From: Neostapfia colusana
Lineage: Eukaryota; Streptophyta; Magnoliopsida; Poales; Poaceae
DNA length: 64,000 bases
Direction: 5' to 3'
Assembly (NCBI GenBank): GCA_030760725.1
Contig: JASWHV010000013.1
Coordinates: 41,388,699-41,452,698, forward strand
Part shown: positions 47,305 through 59,661 of the stretch, one piece after another
How positions within the stretch are numbered: the first letter of the stretch is position 1
How the letters are laid out: every line of letters starts with the position of its first letter
Translations under genes and position numbers: made by a program
The notes under the pieces: generated by a model
What the model was told of the DNA's origin: nothing
Seen by the model: only the letters and a program-made list of their open reading frames with translations
The model's database searches: none

Positions 47305-48529
47305 CCCACATGCATCATATATGGGCTGAGCATATGAAAAACTCCTACACTTTGTTAGGAATGCTCATGCCAAATTTTACCCAAATCCAAAACCTTTTTG
47401 AGTTATTTTTGGGCATAATTAGAAAGAGGCTAGTTTGAACGTAAATTCAAATTCAAACTCCTTTCATCCCATGAATTCAAAAGTGGGATTCATATTCACA
47501 CTCAGCTCATTTTTGTGAGCTCACACACCAATTTTCATTCCACTTGGAGTTGATCTTGAAATGAGCCAATTTAAGCAAATTCAAATTCAGTTTGAATTTC
47601 AAACTGCATATGTGCTATGCATATAGTCAAACACTTCACAATATGAATTCTGCCGATTTCAAATGGGCATTTGATGAATAATTCAAATTGCAAAGGGTAT
47701 TAGGGGCACTAGTGTTTAAAGCAGTAAGAAAATTTGAATTTCAGAGGTTAAAATGGGAGTGGGGCCCTCATGTCAGCCTCTCCTGTGATCAACCGACTGA
47801 AGACTGCCGGGGCTCTGTTTCTCAGGCCGCTGCTGGGGTTGCCGCCAAGCCATACGCTGCTGGCCTCTCCTGCTCGGTGTGTGCCCATTCTTAGCCGACG
47901 TCCCCCCCTTCTTATCCCCGAGGCCGAGCCAGCAAGAAGCAATTCGCTCATTCCTCTGCTCCCTCATGCAAGAAACGCTGCCATCGCTGCCACTACCTCG
48001 GGTTCGATCAGGGAACCGGCAAACAACGCACCCACACTACTTCTGAGCTGCAAAACAGTACTAGAGCCTCTCCTCCTACCTTCCTGTCACAGGAACCAGC
48101 CGAGTCCGGTTGTTCTCGACCAATACCGAAAGCGTTTCCGGTGACATAAGTCTCTTCCGCACCTAAGGCTCCCGTGGAAAGCCCAAACGGGAACGTGTCA
48201 TGCCCAAGCTAAGGCATCCCGGGACGTGTTAGGACTTCGTGTTTCTCACCTCCGAACCATAGCCCGAGTGGTCGATCACCGGCGATGAATTTCGTCTTTT
48301 CCTTCCATTCGGTGCAGACCGACCTTCAGGTGCGGATTCGCCAAATTCTCGTTCCATAATCGTGTATATATCCTCAAACTGCACCTATATGAGCTAGACT
48401 CGGTAGTGAACAACTTTCCTTCGCAACCTTAGAGTGAAAACCTTGGTAGACAGCCCATTTCTAGTTTTGCTACCGGCACCAATGACGGAAGCCGTCGGGC
48501 GCACGGTAAGAGCTCACTTAGGACCTCTT
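47305..48529 (+). repeat. 3' LTR of element X, second segment
   Basis: Resumes at CCCAC and aligns with LTR A2 (from 27117) and A4. It ends at CTCTT (48525-48529), where the minus-strand LTR C begins. A short ATG frame (48482-48505) runs to a GTAAG donor-like site; LTR A4 has the equivalent at 60977-61009. Confidence 0.85.
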
Positions 48530-51500
48530 TGTGGGGAAGACCCAGTGGTTCACCCACTCCAAGATCACAGAGGGTGGTTCCGTGTGATGCGGAACCCAAC
48601 AGCACACAAGAAAACAATATGAACAACATACAAACTTTTATTTGATATAAAACAGCGGAAGTCTTTTAAAAACATAATTATACAGCGGAAGTATTCTTTA
48701 TAACTACTCTCTCATCCTAACTAAGCAAAAGTTTAGCCGTCCAGCCCGGGGACGCTACACACTAGCAGCACTGAAATGAAGATCACGGCAGCGTGCAGGG
48801 CTCCAGCTCGGCCGTGTACCCCGACAGAGGCACCGCCTCATCTTCGGACCCCTCCTCATAACTCTCACCTGCACACAGCTCAAATATTGCAACTGTGAGC
48901 ACGATGGCTCAGCAAGGCTTAACCGACACCCTAGTCATGGAACTCTACATGCAGAGATGTGTAATATAGGAAAATACTTTGCAATAAAGACACTCCTACA
49001 TGTTGATCCTTACTTTTAGTTTTATAGCAACAGTTTCATGTGCCTTAGGCAGCCCTCACATCGGAAGTCCACAATCAAACAAGAAACACTTTCCTCTGAT
49101 GTAGTGATGCCAAAAGTGGAAAATAAACTTAATTAGCTCTACATCTACAACAGACATGGTTTCCAAACAGTAACAGTTCATCACATCATCATATCATTCA
49201 TCTGGCTTATTTCACTTCTTACTATGTCACAGAACAGTGAACAAGCGGTACTCAAATAACCGTGACGGACGGTGATTGCAATCAGGAGGCACCCGGACAA
49301 CACGTCACGTATACCCACTTTCAGAAGTGTGTTTCCACACATCTTCCTACTCTGTTGTATGCAACCACCTTTCAATAAAACCCAAATGCCGAACCGGTCC
49401 ATCCAAAACGAACAGGAGGTCCCCGCGTGGAGCATGATTGTGCCCACCGGCAGATTTACACCTTGCTACCCTCAACCCACTCCTATAAAACGGTTGGGTA
49501 AGCCTCGGCACCCAGGTTAACCAATTACATCGGTTTCCTGCTTATGTCAGTATGCCATCCGGTACTGTTCAATACTTGTTCATCAGGCCCGCACATGACT
49601 CGGTCCTCAATCGACACCAACAGGACTACGGACGTGAGATCTACGCTCACTGCATCCTATCCCCCTGCTGGCTCTCATTTTCACCACTCTTAAGACATTT
49701 TCTACTCTTTCCATACCGTGTGAAAAAACCTTACCTCGCGAGTAGATTCCAACTACTTGACTTCTACCGAGATCCTAAGCATATTAGCATGGCATTCTCT
49801 ACTCGTCGAGTCTGTAAACTACCCAACCTTTCATAGGATTTAAAGTCATGCAAGTGGGGTTTCAAACATCTTAACTCTAATGCAACCATTTCAACCTAGA
49901 CATAAGTGTACAAATGAAAAACTTTGTAAAAGGTACTTAAATGCAAACCGGAGCTTGCCTGGTTGTGAGTCAAAGGAGAAGTTAGCGTCGGGTGGGAGGA
50001 CGTCCAACGGCTCCGGCTTATCCTCAACTTCTGTCACTATATGAAATGTAACAAAATATATGTATAAATGCTAAGGAATTATAAGAAGTAAACATCTATT
50101 CGTAGCTACTGTTATTTTGGATCCTAAATTAGCTTTGGGATTTTTCCAGTGGATACTAGACTCTCTAAGGATGATCTGAGCAAAATTTGGAGAAATTTCA
50201 TTGCACCTTGTGGTCTCCAAAATTCCCACAAGTACAAGGCTTCTCTGAATTTTGAGCCCAAATCTGGAGTTTTAACATGTATAACAGTGGAAGATCTAAG
50301 TAGGGTAGGTCTACATGGTTCTAACAAAATTTGTTTCACCATTTTTGGAGCTACCAACAGAGAGATATAAATTTTGGAAGTTGATAAGAAATGCTGAAAA
50401 TGTCTCTGTTTATTTTCCCATTTTTCAGAGACATAAAGGACTGACACCACATTTGGCCAAGCAAATGAGGCCCAATACCTCTGAAATTTTTACTGGAGTT
50501 CAAGGATTTTTGGAAGAATGTCCTGCCCCAATTTGGGAATTTTCCGATAAACAAAACTCCTGTGAAAATTCCTACAAATTTTCTTTAAATGAATTAATGA
50601 GCCAAATACAGAGATTTTCATATTCATTGGACTGTACCCCTGGATAGTATTCTCTGAGAGGAATGCAAAAAAAAATTGTTTGACAATTTTTGGACATTCC
50701 TACACAAAGTTATGGCTCTTCAAAGTTTGAACTGAAATAGGAAAATCTGGAAATGTTTAAACGCTACCGGCAGGCCCCACATGTCAGCATTCTCTTCCAC
50801 CTCGCGCCAAACAGAGGACACGGCGGCGTTCGCCGGCGAGGATGGCAGGAACGGCATTCCCGGCAGCCTCCTGGGACAAATCTCACCGCTCCCCCATTTT
50901 TCACCCCGCTGAGCACGATGCGGGTGTCGCCGGCGGCTGAAACTTGCCGGAAAATGGTATCCACCGGTGACAGCAGGATTTAGAACTCCGGCGAGGTTGG
51001 GATGCTTCATTCCTCCACCAAACGATCGTCTCTCGGTCTCTAGAGCACCACTGGGAGGTGTAGGAGCTAGGCATGGCAACCAAATCCGCCGGGGAGCCCT
51101 CCAAACCTATCGGCACCGTGCGCCTGAAGTGTTCTGAAGGTTTTCCCGCGACAAGAACGTGTAATCCTCGCTCTACACCTAATTTCCCGGCCTAGAATCG
51201 AGGGAGGAAGGGTGCTAGCTAGTTTAGAACCTGCGTGTGAAGTTTGAGCTACTCACAACATGAATTGAAGTTTAATTTAGCAACTCTTTACCTCGGGGTC
51301 GAGTTGTGCTGTCCGGGTGAATATCTCCAAATTCTCCTCCGAGGAGTCACGGCTTGGTCTGAATTTTGGAGGTTAGAAGCTCCGGTCATGGTGCACCAAT
51401 GGGTTGGATCGCTTGAGCGTGAGCTTCTCCAGTTTGAGCTGTCCACGGCAACCGAAAGTTGGAACCTCAGGTGTTCATGGCGGTACAGCTGCAACTCCGG

Positions 51501-52449
51501 GAATTTCGAGCTCCAATGGGCAGATACCGAAGGAGTAGGGATGGTGGATGGCAAGAGCATGTGTTGGTGATGGTTTATGCTGTGGGAGTCTAAATCAACC
51601 GAGCTCAGGGTGCTGTGGTCGATCGGGGAAGAACCGAGCGGCGCTGTTCGTCGAGAGGCAGACAACCGAGGCGAGAGCGAACTGGGGAAAACGAAACGGC
51701 TCTGTGGCACTCGTAGCGTGGTGATCAGGACGAGCATCGGGTGACCCAGTAGGAGGTGGCATGGTAAAAATCATCGGGCGCACGTCGCATCCGGTGCTGG
51801 CGCGTTCGGTGATCACCCGAAGAGAAATAGAGGCGGTGTGTGAAGAGTGTGTGGCTGACAAAGGGGTCCCACCCCCTCTATTCTTAATCCAATTTTTTCC
51901 ACTGATATTTTCCCACAGCTACTCCCAATTGAATGCTTTACTTCACCCCAAAGCTAAGGTTTGAAATGTTGAACTCAAATGATTTGAATTCTGGTGTGGA
52001 GTTTGAATAGAGTGTGGTCATTTGAATTTGAAATGGAATTTGAATTCTACCTTTTGCATTGTTCCAAAAACATGGCAAACCAACCCCAAAGTTTCTGATT
52101 TTTGGCAAGGCTGCTAATTCAAATGTGGAGAACACATTTGAGGAACCAAATTCACGAATTGAGGAAGTTGGGATTTTAAAACTGAAATTTAAATTCAGAT
52201 TAGAGGGTTCCCTCTTTTAATCCCAAACAAATATTAGAACCCCTCCAAATGAGCTGAAATTTGGAAGGTTGAATGTTTGAAATGTGAAGACCCAAGTTAT
52301 GAATTTAGACCTCCATGTTGGAAGTTTTTTGGGAGGTTTGAATCATCACTTTGAACTCACACCGTTATAATCCAAAGTTTTAATTCGCCCAATTTTTCCT
52401 AAGTGTACATGTGTGGAAATTCTTGCTACCACTTTTTGGGGATTTTACA
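48530..52449 (-). repeat. LTR of family C (3' LTR on the minus strand)
   Basis: 3920 bases, minus-strand ends TGTAAAATC...CCCCACA. The left flank CTCTT is in the LTR of element X and the right flank is a polypurine tract, so this is a 3' LTR. It carries an intact acidic exon pair. Its right 1539 bases match 1-1539. Confidence 0.88.
48783..50036 (-). CDS. LTR-borne acidic peptide in LTR C, exons 2 and 3 (start exon unresolved)
   Basis: On the minus strand exon 2 (50036-49959, 78 bases) follows TTTCATATAG and reads TEVEDKPEPLDVLPPDANF and onward, ending CAG|GCAAG. The intron is 1090 bases and ends GCTGTGTGCAG. Exon 3 (48868-48783) reads ESYEEGSEDEAVPLSG, then LEPCTLP and TGA. Both are open in phase 1. 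The match to family A (EEG followed by acidic residues, a CTxP end, EVE or KVE near the exon 2 start) at clearly diverged DNA argues for protein-level constraint. Function unknown. Confidence 0.45.
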
Positions 52450-52478
52450 TCCCTCCCCCTTAAAATGAATCTCGTCCC
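52450..52478 (-). other. Polypurine tract of C, with the hairpin split by solo LTR D
   Basis: Minus strand: GGGACGAGATTC, then ATTTTAAGGGGGAGGGA and LTR C. The left arm of the hairpin lies at about 56698-56704, beyond solo LTR D. D therefore landed in the hairpin at GTCCC. Confidence 0.75.
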
Positions 52479-55400
52479 TGAGAGGGCCCAGACCCAATCG
52501 CGAGGCCGTGCCGCTCGCCCGGGAATCGTATTGGGTGGTGCCGTGTTATGCGGCACCCAACAGCACACATATAAGGAAAACTGTATTACATAAATCAAAG
52601 CGGAAGCTTACAAATGTTCTTTGCAAATAATTTACATAAATTAGCTACAGTGGAAGTCTATAAACAGCTCACGTCGAATATCTAAGAAGCACTCGAGAAA
52701 AGGTCCAGCCCGCGGACTCCTCTTGCTAGCAACACAAAGACATGGCAGCGGCTAGGTCCTCCATGTGTTACCCGACTCGGACGTTTCCGAGTCTCACTGG
52801 ACAACCTTCTTTATGAGCATCGTCTTAACCTGCAAAATCACTCATATAGCAAGAGTGAGCACAAAGGCTCAGCAAGACTTAACCGTCTCTCCTAAAACAT
52901 GCAACTCTACATGAAAGTAACTTATGACCTAACATATAAGTTGCAAAAAGACTCGCCTACGAGTTCATCCTTAACTTTCAGATTTTAGCCATAATAGTAG
53001 TGACCTTGCGCCCAGCAACATTGGAACTCCACAATCAAACAAGAAATGCTTCATTCCAATGTTACTTGTCCCAAGGTGGAAAATAACTTTAGTTTGCTCG
53101 ATCTCTACTTCAAACAGGGTTTTCATGCAATTTACAATAATCATAGCAGCAATTAAAACTTTGCAAACTGTTTCTACACAAGTTGATTACTACGTCACAA
53201 CATGGGAGCAAGCGGTAGTCAATAACCGTGAGGGACGGTGATTCGAATAAAACACTGCCCGGATAGCTCGACACATACGCCCGCCTATGAAGACCCAAAT
53301 TTGGCGTCCTTCATTACGTCGTATGTGGCAACCTTTTGCAGGACACTCGACTGTAGAACCGGTCGCGCCGTCTCGGGCTCATAGGTCTAACGAGACGATG
53401 TGGTATGCCTCTACAATCCAGTTAACCGATTAAATCGGTTTCCTGGGTCCCATATAGCAGTAAGCATCCGGTACACAACTCAATACTTGCTCCTGGATGC
53501 GGCACACACATCGGTCCTTAACCGACACATGCAGAGCTACTCGACCAAGACCTCGTCTTGTCACTGCCTACCCTCCTACCCGGTCTCATCTTTAGAAATG
53601 TAAACTTTAGTTTGCCTTTTCAACTACACCCATGTAATCCCGACTATAGCTCGCGAGTAGATTCCAACTACTCGTCTTCTGCCAGATGTCCTAGTCTATT
53701 TAGCACGGTCTTATTCTACAGCGATGACACCTTTCTACCCTTGAATCCAGGGATCATTTTGGTTATGCGAGTGGAGTATGAAACATCCTTGACCTAATGC
53801 ACATACAACCTCGAACCATAGTAGTGAACAAAGTAAAAACTTTATAAAATAGCTTAAATGCAAACCGGAACTTGCCTTGGTTTTGCAGGTGACTAAAGTC
53901 AGATAATTGTGAAGTTAGATGCTGATGACTTGAAGCTTAATCACTTCCCTTTTTGCTCCTTGATTCAAGCTTCAGTTCTTCTCCACTTTCCCACGTTTAA
54001 TCACTATACGTTATGAATATGCATATATGTTTAATTGTAAAACTTTTGCTAACACGTGCTAAAGATAAGTTTAAAACTGGAACTATGTTTACGAATTTAA
54101 AATGACACTGGTGCAAGTGGTTTGGGTTTGGGTTGAAGTACTATGATCAAGTGAGAAGTAGGGTTCATCACTTGGTGGTGATCACCTAATGAAGTTGAAC
54201 AGAACATTAATGATCCAAGGCTCCAATGGAGGTGGAAATTTCCTTGAGAGTTCCTTGTCAGAAGAAAGTCATCTGGACCAAAATTTAGAATTTTTCACTG
54301 AGTAGATCACTCAGAACAATTCCCTGAGCATTTAGGCAAAAAGGAATTAATTCTGAATAAATTTGCACTTTTATGCAAATTCAAGTGAACCACAATCTCA
54401 AACATAGCTCAGGGAGCATGCATGAATTTTCCTAGGATTTTTGGAGCTACGAGCTGGCCAGCACTGAATTTCCATGTTGTGGAAATTCTCTGAAATGGTT
54501 TCTGTATTCATTTGAACACAGAAAATTGAAATCAGAAGTCTGCTAACTAAATTAACTCTAAATGAGCTTAAACTTTTACTGGGGTTTCCTAACATCCTAT
54601 AGAATATTCTGGAAAAATTTTAGGATTTTTGGATGAACCAAACTCCTTCTAAAATTCTTTTGTTGAAAAGCTATAAAGACTTTTCCAGGATTAAATAATG
54701 ATTTTCATGCAAATTGGGTTGCATATTTGGATAAAGTTTTGGAATCTGAATCCAACCCCATTTGAATCACTAAATTTGGAGCTTCCTAGCACAAGTTATG
54801 CCCTCTCAAAGTTTGAATCAAATCTGGTATTTGAAATAAACCGATAAATGTTTAAACTCTGACCGTGGGTCCATGGCACACGTGTCAACTGCTGAAACCG
54901 AGCCACACGGGGCCACATAAACTTTCCCGCGTTGCCACAGGGGATCCCGGAGCCACATCCGATCAGCAAATTTAATTTTTTGGTCGCTGACACGCGGGAC
55001 CCGCCCGACCTTCTTCCTCCTCGGGATGTTTCCTCTTCCGCGCTGCCCCCTCGCCGGAATTCCACCGGAGCTCGCTGGAGTCGGCTTCCCGGCCACCTCT
55101 CGGCTCGGTAATCGCCGCCTGGGGTTTCCAGCTACGAGAAAGCCATTGGTGCGGTGCTCTCGGGCTGCCGGTGACCGGAAGTAGGCCGGCGACGTGCGGC
55201 GGCATTCGGTGAACCTGGGTGCGGTCACCCGGCCCTTACAGCCCGCCAAAAGCTCGACCGAACCACTCAAAAGCACCAGTGGAGGATGGGCTAGCTTAGT
55301 GTGGCCTCAACATGGCTCAGAAATGGCAGCAATTCATTTTTCACCGTGCTCCCGCGCGTCCCCGCCATGGTCGATGATCGGAAAGCTTGAAATGGGCCGC

Positions 55401-56692
55401 TAACACGGGGTTTCAAGCTAGGCTTGTGAAAGGAAATTGGTCGCCGACTACTCTAGATCCTTTGTGCACGATTTGATGAACTCTAAATAAGAATTGAGTG
55501 TGAATTTTGGAATTTCATACCGAAAGGTCCATGGAGGTGGTCCGGGAGAAGAACGGTAAATTCCGCCGCTAGGGTTCATGGTTTGCTCCAAGCTTTGGAT
55601 GGAAATAGCCCCAAGGCAGGGTGCTCCCTTGGACGTGCTGTCTCGGGCGTGAAAACCTCCGGTGTGTGCTGTCCACGGCGCCTGATCGCCGGCTTGTTTT
55701 AGGTCGCCCTGCGAAAAGCTGTATTCTCGATGTAGGGAAGCTTGGCTACCCCGGTGGTGAGTGGAGAAGGTAGGGGAGGACCTCTCAGCGCTGTGGGTGC
55801 AGCTTGGGGAGCTCGGTGGCCTAAGTTTGGTCATCTCCCGATCGAATTCCAGAGATGGTGGTGAGCGGCTGGGTTCGGTTCTTTTTCCGTGCGAGAGAAT
55901 GAACAGAGCCCGAGTGGGGTCGGTCGATGGTAAAATATAATGCTGAGACATGAGGAAAGACACTAGGAGGTCGCCAGCACGAAGGAAGGCGTGAGGAGGT
56001 GTCCCCCCGGCTTGCAGCTCGGTGTCTCACGGTGAGAGCTCACGTTAGCCTCGGTGTCTTCAGTTGCCATGAGTAGGAACAGAGAACCGACTCCAATATT
56101 TCAGATATTTCAGTGTACTGACCACTGGGACCCATTGCCGCTCCTTATCTCCTCAAATTTTCTCAAAATTTGGCAAATGTTGAAGTTTAATTGTGGGAAG
56201 TTCAAACTGAAGTGCATTTGTAGATTTGGACCAATTTTCATCCAAATTCAAATGTGTATTTGAATTCATTGCAATTTAGAGTCCTTTTGGAAAGGGAGTA
56301 GCAAAACATTTCAAAAACTCATGAAACTTTGCATACCCACTTATTTGGACCTAAGGAATTCAAATATGGAATCTGATTTTAAATTTGGCTGCTGCAATTG
56401 AGCTTTTGAACACAACAGTTTGAAATTCCTATTATGTTTCCCTCATTAGAACTTCAAGTTGAAACTTAGTTTACAATCCGATTTTTAAACTTTCCATTGC
56501 ACAAGGGACTCCACATATGTGGTTTTAATCCACCTATGGTACAAGCCTATAAGTGACCATAACCTTGTTTAAGAAAATCTCTCATGTGTATTATCATATG
56601 TGGAAAAGTTTAAACAAGTCCCATTTCTTGAGTTTAAACTCAACTTTATTCACAGCTCAAGTTTTCCCTTTACAAGTTTTGGGACTTTTACA
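52479..56692 (-). mobile_element. Solo LTR D (Tekay-related)
   Basis: A 4214-base LTR, minus-strand TGTAAAAGTCCC...GGCCCTCTCA, with TSD GTCCC at 52474-52478 and 56693-56697 and no internal domain. It has the same intron frame as the other LTRs: donor AG|GCAAGT at 53876/53875, intron 1046 bases, acceptor TTTTGCAG at 52830. The exon 2 frame has an early TGA. A short ATG frame (56070-56044) ends at a GTGAG donor. Closest in layout to LTR F. Confidence 0.93.
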
Positions 56693-56769
56693 GTCCCGTG
56701 ATTCAAAAGAAAAGCAAAGGTGGGGAAACTTTTCTGGGTATACGATGATAGCAAGTGCGGATAATTTGT

Positions 56770-56912
56770 TCATAGATTGTCATCGCTTTCCCATGTTGCC
56801 TCATCAGCTGTATGGTTACTCCACAAGACCTTGTAAAACCATAAGGTTCGGTTTCTTGTAGCGCGAGTCTTTTCATCGATAATCCGGATCGGATACTTCG
56901 TGTATGCGAGGT
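56770..56912 (-). pseudogene. Partial second chromodomain (element C internal end)
   Basis: Minus-strand frame DLAYTKYPIRIIDEKTRATR, then TLWFYKVLWSNHTADEATWE, ending DDNL and a stop. It begins right behind a complete polypurine tract of another copy at 56913, with GAGGA as possible microhomology. About 65-70% alike with the neighbouring chromodomain (56976-57200), so it is not a simple recent duplication. Confidence 0.75.
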
Positions 56913-56947
56913 CCTCCCCCCTTAAAAAGAATCTCGTCCCGAGATTC
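56913..56947 (-). other. Hairpin plus polypurine tract of the minus-strand pol
   Basis: Minus strand GAATCTCG, loop GGA, CGAGATTC (56947-56929), an 8-bp stem, then TTTTTAAGGGGGG. The expected LTR does not follow; a chromodomain fragment does. Confidence 0.8.
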
Positions 56948-56975
56948 ATGATTAAGAACAATGCGGGGAGGATGA

Positions 56976-59661
56976 CTACTGTATATAAGCCTCTAATAAC
57001 TCCGGATGATTGCGTTGTAGATACTCCACGCTTTCCCATGTAGCTTCATCGGACGTGTGATTTTCCCATAACACCTTGAAAAATCGCAGCGTCCGGTTTC
57101 TGGTCTCGCGAGTCTTTTCATCAATTATCCGGGTTGGTCGCTCAACATAAGTAAGGTCCGGCTTTAAATCTGCTATGCCTTCCGTGAGAATCTCCGTTGG
57201 AACACTCAAACACTTCCGCAACTGAGAGATGTGGAAGACGTTATGAACTCCGGCTAAGGCTGCCGGTAACACCAAACTGTATGCCATGGTTCCACATCTT
57301 CCAATGATGATGAAGGGACCGATTAAACGCAGAGCTAATTTTCCTTTCACTCCGAATCGGTGAATGCCCTTCATAGGAGATACACGGAGGTATATGTGGT
57401 CCCCAACATGAAAGTTCAGAGGACGACGTCTCTTATCCGTATAACTCTTTTGTCTGAACTGAGCGGCTTTAAGATTTGCTTGAATAAGCCTTACCCGCTC
57501 TTCTGCTTCATTTACGAGATCAATCCCGTAAATAATTCCCTCGCCGGATTCACACCAGTTCAACGGTGTGCGGCACTTCTGGACGTAGAGAGCTTCATAA
57601 GTTGCCATTTTTATGCTCGTTTGATAACCGTTGTTATACGAGAAGTCCGCCAACGGTAAGTGATCATCCCAGCTCTTACCGTGGTGGATGGCACATGCTC
57701 TCAGCATATCTTCAAGTGTTTGATTCACCCTCTCAGTTTGCCCATCGGTTTGAGGGTGATATGTGGAGCTTCGAATCAATTTGGTTCCCAAGGATGCGTG
57801 TAGCTGCTCCCAGAAACGAGCAACGAACAACGCGCCTCGATCGGAGATGATCGTCCGGGGAACTCCATGTAGGCACAAGATCCGTGCTATGTATAACTCC
57901 GCATACTGCTTGGCGCTGTATTTGGTATGCACCGGAATGAAACGTACTGATTTGGTTAATCAGTCAACGATTACCCAAATCGAATCATGGTGGTGGGAGG
58001 TCATCGGCGACCCGACGATGAAATCCATACTCAAACCTTCCCACTTCAATGCCGGTATTAGTAGTGGCTGCAACAGGCCCGACTTCTTCACATGGTCGGC
58101 CTTAACTCTTCGACACGTATCACATTCTGAAACGTATTTCACGTTTCATACGTGTCCACCAAAACTTCTTCCGGAGGTCTTGGTACATTTTATTTCTGCC
58201 CGGATGAATAGAAAATTTGGAAAAGTGAGCCTCATCCAAAATTTTCTTCCGCAGCCCCATATCACGGGGTACGACTATCCGGTCCTTGAACCATACGGTA
58301 TCCTCATCATCTAACCGGAAAAATTTCATCTCCCCGTTCTTCAACCTCCTTTTAATATGAGCCATGCCCTTGTCTTTCTTTTGAGCCTTCATAACCTCCT
58401 CTCTTATTGTGGGTATGAGGATAGATTATGTAGAGCTACATATGGAACCAAGTAGAGACTCGGTTCTTCCTCTTCTATCGGCGTAATGGTCAGGTTATGA
58501 ACATGAGACTTCTGGCTGAGTGCATCGGCAACCACATTTGCCTTGCCCGGATGATAATGAATTTCAATCTCATAATCTTTGATCAGCTCCAACCATCGCC
58601 GTTGTCGCATATTCAACTCTTTTTGAGTGAATATGTACTTCAAGCTTTTGTGGTCGGTGTAGAGATGAACCAGATTTCCCAATAGGTAATGTCTCCACAT
58701 CTTCAAAGCTAATACCACGGCAGCAAGCTCGAGATCATGAGTTGGATAATGTTGCTCATGATTCCATAATTTCCGTGATCCATATGCGACCATGCGTCCT
58801 CCTTGCATGAGTACACAACCAAGTCCGATGCCGGATGCATCACAATAAACATCAAAGGGCTTGGTTGTATCCGGTTGAGCTAAAACTGGGGCTCTTGTGA
58901 GGTGTTTCACCAACGCTTGAAAAGCTTCCTCACATGGCTTGCTCCAATCATATTTGATGCCCTTTTTCAGTAGCTCCATCATAGGGTTGGAGATTTTTGA
59001 GAAGCCCGGGATGAACCTCCGATATTATCCCGCCAAACCTATGAAGCTACGAACTTCATGGACTGATGTTGGAGACTTCCATTTCAGTACTTTCTCAATC
59101 TTTCTTGGATCAACTGCAATGCCTTCCGCTGAAATAATATGTCCAAGAAATGGCACTTGGTTGATCCAGAATTCACATTTACTAAACTTTACATAGAGTT
59201 TGTGATCTTTCAAGCATTGAAGCACAATATGCAAATGTTTAGCGTGTTCCTCTTCAGATTTGGAATAGACCAAGATGTTATCGATGAATACCATGACAAA
59301 CTGATCCAGCTCCGGCATGAATACCGAGTTCATAAGGTACATAAAGCGAGCCAGAGCATTGGTCAACCCAAATGACATGACAAGATACTCATAGAGCCCA
59401 TATCTTGTCGAGAATGCTGTCTTTGGGATATCTTCCGCTCGAATCTTGATTTGATGATATCCCGACCTTAGGTCCATCTTAGAGAAGACTTTAGCACCCA
59501 CTAGCTGATCGAAGAGAATATCAATTCTTGGAAGTGGATACTTGTTCTTTATTGTCACAACATTTAAAGGACGATAATCGACGCATAGCCTCAGCGTCTC
59601 ATCCTTCTTCTTCACAAATAAAGCCGAGCAACCCCATGGTGATGAACTTGGATGAATGAAC
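56976..59661 (-). pseudogene. Minus-strand Tekay/Del pol: RT, RNase H, integrase, chromodomain
   Basis: Starts within RT at HPSSSPWGCSALFVKKKDE, where element A4 cut it. The RT motif is FIDN (59288-59277) instead of FIDD, with MSFGLTN as in element A. A stop (TAA for Tyr) at 59027-59025 precedes FIPGFSKIS-type sequence and RNase H (VYCDASGIGLGC). Frameshifts lie near 58400 and 58130, the integrase finger ECDTCRRVK follows, and TGA at 57962 interrupts VDRLTK. The core (SDRGALF, GQTERVN) and chromodomain (RFFKVLWENHTSDEATWE) are open to the stop at 56976. About 85% alike with element A by eye over RT. Confidence 0.9.

Larger units (their letters stand above)
48530..59661 (-). mobile_element. 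Minus-strand chromovirus stack C (3' LTR, PPT, two chromodomains, decayed pol)
   Basis: On the minus strand from right to left: pol from the middle of RT to the chromodomain (59661-56976), PPT (56913-56928), a second partial chromodomain (56912-56770), solo LTR D with TSD, the residual PPT (52450-52478) and LTR C (52449-48530). The right end is broken by element A4, so no 5' LTR or PBS is in this part. Whether the large pol and LTR C come from one element is uncertain because of the junction at 56912/56913. Confidence 0.7.

Noticed and set aside
50720..55276. Several 70-150 residue Arg/Pro-rich frames in GC-rich blocks
   Set aside because: They lie in GC-rich leader parts of LTRs C and D, overlap on both strands, and are not kept between homologous LTRs. 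Same for frames at 8702-9118, 17933-18355, 37235-37646 and 60605-61478.
56770..57039. Host chromodomain gene on the minus strand
   Set aside because: Both chromodomains are joined to integrase sequence or PPT/LTR sequence, as in chromoviruses.
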